Translations under genes and position numbers: made by a program
Notes under the pieces: model-generated
What the model was told of the DNA's origin: nothing
The model's input: only the letters and a program-made list of their open reading frames with translations
The model's database searches: none
Assembly: GCF_045862395.1 (NCBI RefSeq)
Contig: NZ_AP023087.1
Coordinates: 2,294,001-2,358,000, forward strand
DNA: 64,000 bases
DNA from: Marinicellulosiphila megalodicopiae
GTDB lineage: Bacteria > Pseudomonadota > Gammaproteobacteria > Pseudomonadales > Natronospirillaceae
Reading direction: 5' to 3'
Shown here: positions 32,674 through 41,998 of the stretch, one piece after another
Layout: each line of letters begins with the position of its first letter
Position numbering within the stretch: position 1 is the first letter of the stretch

Positions 32674-35600
32674 ATTTTGTTGTAGGATTTCTTCCCAACA
32701 TCTATCCATTCTTTTTTGAGAAATTGGATATTGCGTTTTAATGGTTTGGGCAAATAATGAAATGCGATACTCTTCTAGCATCCATCTAAAGGTCTCAAGT
32801 TGCGGCAACACGCGCTGTTGTTCAACTAACTGTTCTTGCAATGTTTGAAACTGTTTCCAATAATTATTAAGTTGTTCAACCCAATATTGTTCTTTTGATG
32901 TAATGCCACTGTGGCGCGCTAAGCGCATTTCACAGGCCTTTAAGTAACGCGATAGTTGTTCAAAATGATCTATTGGCGTTTGCTGTATAAAGTTCGGATA
33001 CACTAAATGGCTGATTTGCGTTTTAACATCTGAAAACACAAACGCCAATGCAAAGCTCATTTTGCCTTTTAAGGTTTTATTAATTGAGTGATGCAACTTC
33101 AAAATATCGTTTAACTGTTTCGCCAACGCTTGTGCTTGTTCATCTAAATGGTTTCGCACTTTCAATAACACGTCTTGATAAGACGACGCATTATAAGGAA
33201 TGTCGTCTTTGTCCATATTGGCAGCACGTGCAATACTGGCCATAATTAAATCGTCATTTAGCTCTTTAGCCTGGCCAAATGGTGCAAAATACAGGGTCGT
33301 TTGCTTCCAATTTTTAAGGGCGTTTAAAATGGATTTATGCATCGAAATAGTATCGTGTTTTAATAATTGTAAAACCGATTGCTGATGCTGGTTGATTGCG
33401 TGGTATTGATCACCAAAATTTTGAATCTGCAATTGGCCTTTTTCAACCACTAATGACTGATAACGCTTAATTGAAATACCAGCATGTTTTACAGATATTT
33501 CTGGAATTACGGGCTTGTTAGGGAACGCAAAGGGCAAATTTTCAGTTTTTGTTTGTTTACTGACCGCGACTTTACTTTGATTAGTGACATGATGCTTAAA
33601 CTTAGCAATTAATTCGTCTAGATCATTTCCCTTCTCTAATGTTTTACCCTTTTCATCGACCACATTGATAATGAAACGATGATGTTGTTCTAATTTTTCG
33701 GCTTGCCATTGGTCTGGATCAATCATAACCGCGGTTTTGTATCGAATTTTTTCACTCATTTGCGAGGTTAATGACTGGCTTTTGTCGGGGTTTGATTTAA
33801 GAAAATCATCGACAAAATTGGGTACAGGCACAAATAATTTACGCAGATTTTTAGGCAGTGACTTTATCAAAGCGATGCATTTTTCTTTAACCAAGCCCGG
33901 TACCATCCACTCTAAAGCCTGTCTGTTTAGCTGAGTTAACACAGCACTTGGCACTGTAATAGTAATGCCATCATTTTGTTGGCCAGGGCTAAATGCGTAA
34001 GCAAGGGGCAATGTCATTTGGTTAAATTGAAGATGATCTGGATAATCAAAATCCGTAATGCCATGTTCCGATTGAGCGGTAAGAATTTCAGGGGTTAATG
34101 TGATCAACTGTTCATTAGCGGCATCTTTTAGCCACTTATGAAAACTGATGCCGTTATTGATATCCTCTGGAATATGTTGATCATAAAAATCAAATAACCA
34201 TTGATCGTCCACCAAAATATCGCGTTTTCGTGCTTTGGCTTCTAAGCCTTCAACCTGTTCAATTTGATTGATATTGTGTTTGATCAATTTTGAATTAGAC
34301 TCGAACTGCTGCTCTACCAAACCCTGCCTTATAAAGATTTCACGGCTGATTTTGGCATCAATTCGGTTATATTGTACTTTTCTGTTGGCCACAATAATCA
34401 ATCCAAATAACGTCATTTTGGCTGAAGCGACCACTTGAGACTGCTTTTTAGACCAATGCGGTTCGCTATATTGTGTGTTGATCAAATGCTGAGCTAATGG
34501 CTCAATCCATTTAGGATCAATTTTGGCAACCAGGCGAGCATATAATTGATTCGTTTCTAATAATTGACCAGACATAATCCATTTATGATTACGTTTTTTA
34601 GTTAATGTCGACGGATGAATCAAACACTGTCTGTTTCTTGCGGCCATAAATTGGTTTTTTTCATAAAACATGGCGCATTGAGACAAATAGCCGGTTAATA
34701 ACGATTGATGAATCGTATCGTAATTCGAATTATTCTCGTTCATTTTCCAATTTAATGATTTAAAACTACTCACCAATTGATGATGAATGTCTCGCCACTC
34801 ACGCATTCTTAAATAATGCAGAAAATGCTTTTTACAATATTTGCGTAAATTATTTTGGGATAATTCTTGGCGCTGTGTTTCAAATCGATTCCACAGATTC
34901 ACGAACGAAATAAAGTCAGAGTCATTATCCGCATCTAGCATGTGTGCTTGTTTCGACGCTTCTTTTTTCTCTTGGGGAAATTCTCTTGGATCTTGAATCG
35001 ACAAGCCTGCCACAATAATACTGACTTCTCTTAAGCAATTGTTTTGTTGAGCTTGAATCAATACTCTTGCTAATCTCGGGTCGATGGGTAATTTACTTAA
35101 CATCTGCCCTATTTTGGTTACTTTACGTGATTTGGTCACGGCACCTAATTCAAATAACAACCGATAACCATCGCTAATTAATTTATGGTCCGGTGCTTGT
35201 AAGAAATCAAATTCTTCGATGTCACCTAAACGTAAATGATGGGTTTGTAAAATAACCGCCGCTAAGTTGGTTCGAAGAATTTCCGGTTCTGTAAATTCGT
35301 CACGCTGTAAAAAGGACGCTTCATCGTATAACCGAATACATAAACCCGGTGCAATACGACCACAACGACCTGAGCGTTGATTTGCACTGGCTTGGGAGAT
35401 ATCTTCAATAGGCAGTTGCTGTACTTTACTGCGAATGGAATAACGCGACATTCTGGCCAAACCAGAGTCAATAACGTAATGAATGCCAGGAACCGTAAGC
35501 GAAGTTTCAGCTACATTGGTTGCTAATACTATTCGTCTTGATCCATTAGGTTTGAATATTTTTTGTTGTTCCCCCGTACTTAAACGGGCATATAGTGGCA

Positions 35601-36525
35601 AAATATCCATCCCTTTTATTTGGGATTTGCGCAGTATTTCGCTGGCTTCACGAATTTCACGCTCACCTGGCAAAAACACCAAAAAGCTTCCACCTCGCTG
35701 ATGAGTTTGCCCTTGCTTTTCTTTTTCTAAAACATACTCAACCGCGCTTAAAATTTGATCAGATACATTGCCATCAAAATGATCGCAATAATCAATATCC
35801 ACAGGAAAGCTACGGCCAGAGACTTCAACGATAGGTGCACGATTAAAGTGTTCTGAAAAGCGTTGAACATCAATGGTGGCAGAGGTAATGATCACTTTTA
35901 AGTCTTTGCGTTTTGCTAAAACACGCTTTAGAAAACCCAAAATAAAATCAATATTTAAGCTACGTTCATGGGCTTCATCAATGATCAAACAGTCGTATTG
36001 ATTTAAAAAACGATCGTATTGAAACTCGCTTAATAAAATACCGTCAGTCATTAATTTAACTAATGTGTGCTCATCGGTTTTGTCCGAAAAACGCACTTGG
36101 GACCCAACTTGCTGGCCAAATTCTACCCCCATTTCTTCACATAAACGCAATGCCACATTGTGAGCGGCGATTCGTCTAGGCTGGGTATGCCCTATTCGGC
36201 CTTTTATTCCAAGGCCTGCTTCTAAACACATTTTAGGAAGTTGAGTGGTTTTACCAGAGCCGGTTTCACCTGCAATGATCACGACTTGATTATTTTTGAT
36301 TAGCTCAATAATTTCATCTTTTCGACCGCTAACGGGTAAATCTTCGTTATAGGTGATGTCAGGCACATTATTTTGCTTTTGCTCGACGGCTTTTAATGAT
36401 TTTTCAAAGCGATCAACAAAATTCTGATTGGGCTCTTTTAGCTTTTTTGCTTGCTGCGTTAACCAAAATTGATCTTGAATTAAGCAACGTGAAATGGCTT
36501 TTTCTAACTGATTATCTAATATCAT
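32665..36525 (-). CDS. hrpA: ATP-dependent RNA helicase HrpA
   Basis: A 1286-residue DEAH-box helicase, the normal HrpA size. Motifs: Walker A VIIAGETGSGKTTQLPKMC (about residue 85), DEAH in CLIIDEAHERSLN, SAT in VIITSATID, and the motif VI region QRSGRCGRIAPG. The C-terminal half is the long HrpA-specific region, ending in the DUF3418-type domain (YRISLFAQTIKTQYPISQKR). It acts on mRNA and ribosomes and has been implicated in fimbrial mRNA processing and rescue of collided ribosomes in E. coli. It starts eight bases after the orphan binding-protein gene, so it may be translated from that transcript. Confidence 0.94.
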   Translation of the reverse strand: MILDNQLEKAISRCLIQDQFWLTQQAKKLKEPNQNFVDRFEKSLKAVEQKQNNVPDITYNEDLPVSGRKDEIIELIKNNQVVIIAGETGSGKTTQLPKMCLEAGLGIKGRIGHTQPRRIAAHNVALRLCEEMGVEFGQQVGSQVRFSDKTDEHTLVKLMTDGILLSEFQYDRFLNQYDCLIIDEAHERSLNIDFILGFLKRVLAKRKDLKVIITSATIDVQRFSEHFNRAPIVEVSGRSFPVDIDYCDHFDGNVSDQILSAVEYVLEKEKQGQTHQRGGSFLVFLPGEREIREASEILRKSQIKGMDILPLYARLSTGEQQKIFKPNGSRRIVLATNVAETSLTVPGIHYVIDSGLARMSRYSIRSKVQQLPIEDISQASANQRSGRCGRIAPGLCIRLYDEASFLQRDEFTEPEILRTNLAAVILQTHHLRLGDIEEFDFLQAPDHKLISDGYRLLFELGAVTKSRKVTKIGQMLSKLPIDPRLARVLIQAQQNNCLREVSIIVAGLSIQDPREFPQEKKEASKQAHMLDADNDSDFISFVNLWNRFETQRQELSQNNLRKYCKKHFLHYLRMREWRDIHHQLVSSFKSLNWKMNENNSNYDTIHQSLLTGYLSQCAMFYEKNQFMAARNRQCLIHPSTLTKKRNHKWIMSGQLLETNQLYARLVAKIDPKWIEPLAQHLINTQYSEPHWSKKQSQVVASAKMTLFGLIIVANRKVQYNRIDAKISREIFIRQGLVEQQFESNSKLIKHNINQIEQVEGLEAKARKRDILVDDQWLFDFYDQHIPEDINNGISFHKWLKDAANEQLITLTPEILTAQSEHGITDFDYPDHLQFNQMTLPLAYAFSPGQQNDGITITVPSAVLTQLNRQALEWMVPGLVKEKCIALIKSLPKNLRKLFVPVPNFVDDFLKSNPDKSQSLTSQMSEKIRYKTAVMIDPDQWQAEKLEQHHRFIINVVDEKGKTLEKGNDLDELIAKFKHHVTNQSKVAVSKQTKTENLPFAFPNKPVIPEISVKHAGISIKRYQSLVVEKGQLQIQNFGDQYHAINQHQQSVLQLLKHDTISMHKSILNALKNWKQTTLYFAPFGQAKELNDDLIMASIARAANMDKDDIPYNASSYQDVLLKVRNHLDEQAQALAKQLNDILKLHHSINKTLKGKMSFALAFVFSDVKTQISHLVYPNFIQQTPIDHFEQLSRYLKACEMRLARHSGITSKEQYWVEQLNNYWKQFQTLQEQLVEQQRVLPQLETFRWMLEEYRISLFAQTIKTQYPISQKRMDRCWEEILQQNSL

Positions 36526-36533
36526 AAAACTTT

Positions 36534-38267
36534 TTAGCGTTCGATTCGGTAGCGAGGGCGTGTTTTCAAAGAGAGATTAAGCACGTGAATAGCACGCTCT
36601 GGGTAGCCCATTTGGACTGAAGGACGAATAAAGGGATTGGCTTGATTGGCCCAACCCTCAAAATAAAAATCGTTATATTGGTAGCTTTTGGCGTTTGAAA
36701 ACAGATTAATGGTTGGTAATTGTTCAGAAACTAATGATTGAATTTTTGATAAAATCTTACTTTGTTCTGATGGAGTTTTGATACCATGATATTGCTCTAT
36801 CAAATCATACAATGGTTGCAAGCTGTTTTGTACAACGACTAATGATATGGGTTTAGTGCTGTTTTGTTGAGTTTTAACATAATGTTCAATTGAGCTTAAA
36901 TCCACAATATCTTCATCAAAACCCTGAATATAAGCAGGATATTTGCCTAAAGCAACTGACTCAATCCATTGAGTTTGAGTGGCTGATTGAATACGCACAT
37001 TTAACCCAATATCTTGTAAATCTTCAACAACTGCAATCAGCACATTAACTAAATCAGTTCGCTCTGATGAAATTGAAATATAAAATGCTAATCTTGTTCC
37101 GTCTGGATTTTCTCGAAACCCATCGCCATTTGAGTCAATAAATCCAGATTGAGTCAGCAATTGCGCGGCCTGTTTTTGATTATATTGAAATAAGTAATCG
37201 AATTTACCTAAATTAGCATTATCTTTATCGTTACTAAATACCCCTAAAGATTGTTGATTTACATTTGAAGAACTTATGCTTAATTGGGATACTTTTAATA
37301 AATAATCTCTATCAATCGCCATACTCATTGCTTGTCTAAATTCTAAAATATCGAATGGATGGGTGTTGGTGTCCAAAACAATGGAAGTTTGCCCCGTAGG
37401 AAAAAACCAAAATTTATTATTTTGATTTTTTTGTACAAAATTTCGATCTATATCAGCAATGACAGCATTCATCCAATCAATTTTCCCACTTGCAGCTTGA
37501 GTAACCGCTTGTTCGTGATTTTTGATTTGTGGAAATTGCATGCAATCAATATAGGGTTTACCCTCTTCCCAGTAATAAGTATTACGGCATAATTGGAACT
37601 TGTTTTTATTGAAATTTTTCACTTCTGTAAACGGACCAGTTCCAACGGGTTTTCGGTTGCTAAATTGGTGTGGGTGCACCATTTTTTTCCAGATATGTTC
37701 TGGAAGAATATACATTTTTCCAATACGCTGATGAGCTAAGTGATCGGGTTTAGCAAACAAAAATTTAACTTCTAAATCGTTTACTTTAATTACATCTAAC
37801 AGATTACCTGTTTGAGTTAACTCATCAAACCAATCGATTGATTGAGACAATTCAGGATGCGCTTTTAACATATTCGCAGTAAAAACTACGTCATCTGCAT
37901 CAAAAGGCTCACCATCAGAAAATTTAACTTTTTGGCGTAATTTAAATGTTAATTCTTGATAATTTTCAGACCAATAATAATGCGTGGCTAACCTTGGGAA
38001 ATTACTCTCAGGATTTAAAGGGTTAAAAATCCATAATGGTTCATATATAAAATCTCTCGCATAATGAGCACCGGATCTTAATTCGTAGGGGTTGAAGTTA
38101 TATTGATGTTGGTCGGAATAAAAAGGAACGGCAGTGAGTATTCCACCACGGATCATTTCTTTACTAAACGATGAATGTACTAATAAAAAAAAACCAACCA
38201 ATGTACTTACGACAAAACGTAAATACAGGTTAATTATGGTTGAATACCTCTGTGAGAAAATAAACAT
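36534..38267 (-). CDS. Oligopeptide-type ABC solute-binding protein (family 5), orphan
   Basis: 577 residues. The N-terminus has a long hydrophobic signal (RFVVSTLVGFFLLVHSSFS) with no lipobox Cys. The family-5 binding-protein pattern follows: ARDFIYEPLWIFNPLNPE, LTFKLRQKVKFSDGEPFDADDVVFT, VGTGPFTEVKNFNKNKFQL and RQAMSMAIDRDYLL. Such proteins bind peptides, nickel or opines for ABC importers, or act as sensors. No permease or ATPase genes adjoin it. It lies between a 79-residue conserved protein (two bases upstream) and hrpA (eight bases downstream), an unusual setting. Ligand unknown. Confidence 0.82.
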   Translation of the reverse strand: MFIFSQRYSTIINLYLRFVVSTLVGFFLLVHSSFSKEMIRGGILTAVPFYSDQHQYNFNPYELRSGAHYARDFIYEPLWIFNPLNPESNFPRLATHYYWSENYQELTFKLRQKVKFSDGEPFDADDVVFTANMLKAHPELSQSIDWFDELTQTGNLLDVIKVNDLEVKFLFAKPDHLAHQRIGKMYILPEHIWKKMVHPHQFSNRKPVGTGPFTEVKNFNKNKFQLCRNTYYWEEGKPYIDCMQFPQIKNHEQAVTQAASGKIDWMNAVIADIDRNFVQKNQNNKFWFFPTGQTSIVLDTNTHPFDILEFRQAMSMAIDRDYLLKVSQLSISSSNVNQQSLGVFSNDKDNANLGKFDYLFQYNQKQAAQLLTQSGFIDSNGDGFRENPDGTRLAFYISISSERTDLVNVLIAVVEDLQDIGLNVRIQSATQTQWIESVALGKYPAYIQGFDEDIVDLSSIEHYVKTQQNSTKPISLVVVQNSLQPLYDLIEQYHGIKTPSEQSKILSKIQSLVSEQLPTINLFSNAKSYQYNDFYFEGWANQANPFIRPSVQMGYPERAIHVLNLSLKTRPRYRIER

Positions 38268-38269
38268 AA

Positions 38270-38509
38270 CTAATGAACAAAATCACTTTCATTATGCATA
38301 GTTTGTTCTAAATATTCCTGCTCTTGTATATTTGCCAAGGTTTCCATGCCACTGTTTAACATGGCTTTAGCTACTTCAATGTATTGTTCATTAATTTGGC
38401 TATCTTGTTGAGGGAATTTAACCACCATTAATGGCTCTTTATTCCCCTGTGCTTCGCGTAAAGCAATTTCACCTGACTCTAGTTGTACAATTTCCCAAAC
38501 ATCACTCAT
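38270..38509 (-). CDS. Small hypothetical protein
   Basis: 79 residues, acidic, soluble. The sequence begins MSDVWEIVQLESGEIALREA and continues with PLMVVKFPQQ, suggesting a small beta-sheet of strands separated by acidic loops, then a helix rich in Glu and Met. The pattern resembles a conserved gammaproteobacterial protein of unknown role, but I cannot name the family. It lies 49 bases after the 146-residue gene and two bases before the binding-protein gene. Confidence 0.65.
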   Translation of the reverse strand: MSDVWEIVQLESGEIALREAQGNKEPLMVVKFPQQDSQINEQYIEVAKAMLNSGMETLANIQEQEYLEQTMHNESDFVH

Positions 38510-38558
38510 AATTTTACCTTATGGATTGGATTTTATTATTGTCTCATTAAACAATGAA

Positions 38559-38999
38559 CTACTGCTGAACACTTAACTCTCGAATTGATTGAATCAAATT
38601 GATCAATTCATTTAATATTTCTTGCTCTGTATTGAATGTCTTAAAAATAGCATCCTCATTAAAATGGCTTGGAACAACTAACTGAAAATTTAGTATTTTT
38701 TTAAAAAAGTTTTCTTCACCTGATAAAATCAATTCATTTAATATTGCTAACTCAGCTATACCATCTGTTTGATTAGTTAATCCATTAATTTTTTCAATGA
38801 CCGATTGATCAAATTCCAACACATTTAACTCATACGTTCTGCCGATTTCCGAAACTAGCGCATGGATGACTAACTTAAATTGCGCAAATAAACATTGCTT
38901 CACTAAAGATTCATCAAGTGGTAAAGACGAATTCGAGTAATGTGTTAATAATTGCTTGGCATAATGCAATTGAGCATTTGTTATGGATGCAGGATTCAT
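38559..38999 (-). CDS. Hypothetical helical protein
   Basis: 146 residues, predicted all-helical and soluble, with no signal peptide. It begins MNPASITNAQLHYAKQLLTH and contains LFAQFKLVIHALVSEIGRTY. The regular Leu/Ile spacing points to a helical bundle. It lies one base after the stop of the YfaZ-like gene, so the two are probably cotranscribed. I do not recognise the family. Confidence 0.6.
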   Translation of the reverse strand: MNPASITNAQLHYAKQLLTHYSNSSLPLDESLVKQCLFAQFKLVIHALVSEIGRTYELNVLEFDQSVIEKINGLTNQTDGIAELAILNELILSGEENFFKKILNFQLVVPSHFNEDAIFKTFNTEQEILNELINLIQSIRELSVQQ

Positions 39000-39000
39000 A

Positions 39001-39561
39001 TTAATAATTTAATCTAAAACCGACATTAAAACTATTATCGATATCCTGCACACCAACTTCTGTATCATTGAAAGTGGCAGAAATATGGTTATATCCGACA
39101 AATACTCTCGCTCGATTATGGATTTGATAATTTACACGAGCAACCAACTCATGCATGGATTTAGTTTTATTAAATGTCATGATATTAGGCGAATAGTAAA
39201 ACAGCCCTTCCACACAAAATCCAGATAATGTAGTGGGTCTATAACGGAAGAAACCACCAAGGCCTACTGAAAATGCAGATTCTTCAATTTGGTAAATATA
39301 GCCTTTTACGCCAATTGCTCCAATTAACTCTCTATTTAAACTGGTTTGATCAACTACATTAAATGAAGAGGAAACTAAATAGGTATTATCAGGTTTATTG
39401 TAAATCCCACCCACAGTAAAATGAATTTCACTATCGACTCGAATTGCATCATGCTCAAAACGTACAGCATCTTTTGACACACTTAAATCAATGCTGCCTC
39501 CAGCAATACTTAATGTAGGCACACATAACAGTACTAAATATATTATTTTATTTTTTAACAT
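39001..39561 (-). CDS. YfaZ-like outer-membrane beta-barrel protein
   Basis: About 186 residues from the Met at 39561, with signal peptide MLKNKIIYLVLLCVPTLSIA. The mature start GGSIDLSVSKDAVRFEHDA and the alternating short strands through NVGFRLNY resemble the YfaZ family of small barrels; the final Tyr fits the C-terminal aromatic signature for barrel assembly. An upstream in-frame ATG at 39609 would bury the signal peptide, so I reject it. Porin or structural role unknown. It seems to lead the operon that runs through to hrpA. Confidence 0.7.
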   Translation of the reverse strand: MLKNKIIYLVLLCVPTLSIAGGSIDLSVSKDAVRFEHDAIRVDSEIHFTVGGIYNKPDNTYLVSSSFNVVDQTSLNRELIGAIGVKGYIYQIEESAFSVGLGGFFRYRPTTLSGFCVEGLFYYSPNIMTFNKTKSMHELVARVNYQIHNRARVFVGYNHISATFNDTEVGVQDIDNSFNVGFRLNY

Positions 39562-39609
39562 AGTTGCTCTCAAGTCACTCTCCATTCCAACTTGCCATTT
39601 TAGCCTCAT

Positions 39610-39932
39610 TATGCAATTTATGTCACCAATACATTGGTTTTATGTGACTAAAATTTGTCATTTTCCTAAATTTTCACTTACAACTGTAAAGTTTTGTTTA
39701 ATTTTACCCATATAAAAATTAGACTATGACAAGAATTAATCAAATTAACTCTTTGTTTTTTAAGAAAAAACTGAGTTTTTACACTTAAAGAATAGAGTTT
39801 TGAAATTACAAAAGTACACATAAAACTACCTAGTTAAGCAAGACTTATAGCTTACATTTGATATTATGCAAACCATCTTATTAACTGTTTATTTATAAAA
39901 ACAAATTTTTAATTATACTTTGAGAGGTTTTT
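39610..39932. other. Intergenic region between divergent genes
   Basis: About 320 very AT-rich bases between the YfaZ-like gene and the DUF3135 gene. They should hold both promoters. I see no gene and no member of the interspersed repeat family. Confidence 0.4.
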
Positions 39933-40280
39933 ATGCAACGTGATTTACCAGATTTTGATACATTAATGGCTATGGCTAAAGACGCTCCGGAACAATTAGA
40001 AGCATTGCGTAAAAGTATGATTGATGAAGTAATTAGTGATGCAAGTCCTAAACACCAACCCCGTTTAAAAGGCTTACAATTCACTTTAGATATGGAAATT
40101 CAACGTGCGCCAAACTCGTTAATTAGCTGTATGAAAATTTCAAAAATGATGCACAATTCAATGAATCGATTACGTACGTTTTTTGATGAAAATGGCGAAA
40201 TTCAAGATTCTCGTGATATTTCAACTTCACGAGCGGATATTATTTGTTTTGAAAACTCTAAAGGTAAATTGAGAGCTTAA
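39933..40280 (+). CDS. DUF3135-family protein
   Basis: 115 residues, soluble. The N-terminus LPDFDTLMAMAKDAPEQLEA with LRKSMIDEVISDASPKHQPR and KGLQFTLDMEIQRAPNSLISCMKIS fits the DUF3135 pattern found in gammaproteobacteria, a short helical protein of unknown function. The C-terminus is polar and probably disordered. A GAGAGG site lies upstream of the start. It is 70 bases before the NUDIX gene in the same direction. Confidence 0.7.
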   Translation: MQRDLPDFDTLMAMAKDAPEQLEALRKSMIDEVISDASPKHQPRLKGLQFTLDMEIQRAPNSLISCMKISKMMHNSMNRLRTFFDENGEIQDSRDISTSRADIICFENSKGKLRA

Positions 40281-40301
40281 TAAAATCCATTTGACCCATA
40301 C

Positions 40302-40342
40302 AGCCTTAAGCAGTATCTTTTGCAGAAATACTCTATAAGGCT
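40302..40342 (+). promoter_or_regulatory. Hairpin over the ribosome-binding site of the NUDIX gene
   Basis: AGCCTTA (40302-40308) pairs with TAAGGCT (40336-40342), and inside this AGTAT pairs with ATACT. The right arm contains AAGG, eight bases before the start codon, so the fold would hide the ribosome-binding site. This is predicted from sequence only. Confidence 0.45.
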
Positions 40343-40350
40343 AATTTATT

Positions 40351-40884
40351 ATGAATTTTTGCAGTCAATGTGGCGGAAAAATTTCATTTATTATTCCTGC
40401 TGATGATAATCGCCCTCGTCATGTTTGTAACGAATGCGAAACTATTTTCTACCAAAATCCTCGTTTAATCGTATGCAGCATCCCAATTTACCAAAATAAA
40501 ATATTACTATGTCGCAGAGGTATTGAACCAAGACTTGGTTTATGGACTTTACCTGGTGGATTTATGGAAAATGGAGAAACTTGCGAGCAAGCAGCATTAC
40601 GAGAAAGTGAAGAAGAAGCGAAAATTGATATTAAGCTTGAGAAATTGGCAAGTATCGTATGTATTCCAAATTTTGATCAGGTTCATTTATTTTATTTGGC
40701 TAAATTACATAGCCCAAAATGGGAATTAACACCAGAAAGTACAGAAATACAGTTGTTTGAAATTGACAATATTCCTTGGGACAACTTAGCATTCAAAACA
40801 GTGAAACAGTGTTTACAACATATAGAGCGACACCAAGACAACTTACTTGCAATGCCATTACTTGAAAGCAGCATCCAAACCTAA
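40351..40884 (+). CDS. NUDIX hydrolase with N-terminal zinc ribbon
   Basis: 177 residues. Four Cys form a zinc ribbon (FCSQCGG and HVCNECETIFY, about residues 3-33). The NUDIX box GFMENGETCEQAALRESEEEA (about 70-90) keeps the glycine, REXXEE glutamates and spacing needed for metal-dependent pyrophosphate cleavage. The domain order resembles the NudC NADH pyrophosphatase half or the ADP-ribose/NADH-type YjaD family, but the protein is shorter than NudC (about 260) and lacks the SQPWPFP motif. Substrate uncertain. A hairpin covers its ribosome-binding site. Confidence 0.8.
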   Translation: MNFCSQCGGKISFIIPADDNRPRHVCNECETIFYQNPRLIVCSIPIYQNKILLCRRGIEPRLGLWTLPGGFMENGETCEQAALRESEEEAKIDIKLEKLASIVCIPNFDQVHLFYLAKLHSPKWELTPESTEIQLFEIDNIPWDNLAFKTVKQCLQHIERHQDNLLAMPLLESSIQT

Positions 40885-40984
40885 CCCTAAATTGCTCGGA
40901 AACTATTCCTTTTGGAATATAGGATAATTTAAATTAAGCCGTTATATTAATATTCAAATAATTGAATAAATATGAAGGTATATT

Positions 40985-41113
40985 ATGTTTTTAGATGAAG
41001 TGATCGTTTCAGGCATTGTGATTGTAGCAGCAATCATTGGCTTAAGTGCTTACGTTATTGCGTATGCATACAAGCATATCAAACAAGATATAAAAGACCA
41101 CCCTGGTGAGTAA
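40985..41113 (+). CDS. Small membrane protein (42 aa)
   Basis: A 42-residue frame with one strong hydrophobic segment (VIVSGIVIVAAIIGLSAYVI, about 6-25) and a positively charged end (YKHIKQDIKDHPGE). GAAGG stands eight bases before the ATG. It is followed immediately by a perfect terminator, which supports a real transcript. The charge pattern suggests an N-out, C-in bitopic protein. No family recognised. Confidence 0.6.
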   Translation: MFLDEVIVSGIVIVAAIIGLSAYVIAYAYKHIKQDIKDHPGE

Positions 41114-41120
41114 CATTTAA

Positions 41121-41151
41121 ATCAAACGCCTAAATTGATTAGGCGTTTGAT
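41121..41151. terminator. Bidirectional intrinsic terminator
   Basis: A perfect 13-base stem, ATCAAACGCCTAA with TTAGGCGTTTGAT and a five-base loop, between the convergent small-membrane-protein gene and mlaA. T-rich sequence lies on the plus-strand side. Confidence 0.88.
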
Positions 41152-41152
41152 T

Positions 41153-41902
41153 TTAAAAATCTAAATCCAGCTCCTCTTCATCAACAAATCCTTCAGAAGA
41201 CTCACCAGTATTTCCACCAATAAACGCATCTTCTACATTTCCATCTCTTACATCAAACTCGCGTAATTGAATGGTTAATTCCCTCATTGCAACATATCGA
41301 TCACCAGTTAACATAGACTCCACAGCCAATAAATCTGCACGGACATCAATATATTTAATTGCTGTGAGAGTATTTCGCTGTAATGGTGAAAGTTCGAATA
41401 AATTTAATGGACTTAGTTGTGAGTCAACATAAAAATCGACTGGCATACTTGCAAAATCACGAACATTTGATGGGCCTAATATGGGAATCATCACATAGGG
41501 ACCGGATTTAACGCCCCAGTGACCAAGTGTTTGTCCAAAATCTTCCCTATGCTTTTCTAGCCCCATACGAGTTGCTACATCAAACAAACCACCAATCCCA
41601 ATCGTTGAATTAATTGTTAATCGTAAAGTGCTCGTTCCTGCGTGTTTGAATTTTAATTGGAGCAAGGAATTGGGAATATTTTTGACTTCAGAAAGATTTG
41701 AGAAAAAATTACTCACACCTTTATCAACTGGCTCTGGAGTAATCCATTGATAACTTTTGGCAATGGGTTTAAGTAATGCTTTATCAACGGCTTCATTAAA
41801 TCCGAAAATTTTTCTATTTACAGGCTCCCAAGGATCCTGTTCAGATTTTGCGTATGTTAATAAAGGAAATAGGATCAATATCCATAATGCTACATATTTC
41901 AA
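41153..41902 (-). CDS. mlaA: MlaA/VacJ family phospholipid-transport protein
   Basis: 249 residues. The MlaA core is clear: DPWEPVNRKIFGFNEAVD, then NNLS-type SNFFSNLSEVKNIPNSLLQL, STLRLTINSTIGIGGLFDVA, FGQTLGHWGVKSGPYVMIPI and LGPSNVRDF. MlaA sits in the outer membrane and removes misplaced phospholipid from the outer leaflet. The signal peptide (MKYVALWILILFPLLTYA) has no Cys, so the usual lipid anchor is missing. The acidic tail (EGFVDEEELDLDF) is extra. Other mla genes are not present here. Confidence 0.88.
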   Translation of the reverse strand: MKYVALWILILFPLLTYAKSEQDPWEPVNRKIFGFNEAVDKALLKPIAKSYQWITPEPVDKGVSNFFSNLSEVKNIPNSLLQLKFKHAGTSTLRLTINSTIGIGGLFDVATRMGLEKHREDFGQTLGHWGVKSGPYVMIPILGPSNVRDFASMPVDFYVDSQLSPLNLFELSPLQRNTLTAIKYIDVRADLLAVESMLTGDRYVAMRELTIQLREFDVRDGNVEDAFIGGNTGESSEGFVDEEELDLDF

Positions 41903-41998
41903 GTTTATGCCCTTAATGTAATTTTAAAGCACTTTAGCATTTTTCATAATCATTAGTAAATCGCAACTTTTAATAATCAAAAAGTACGGATTTATTAC

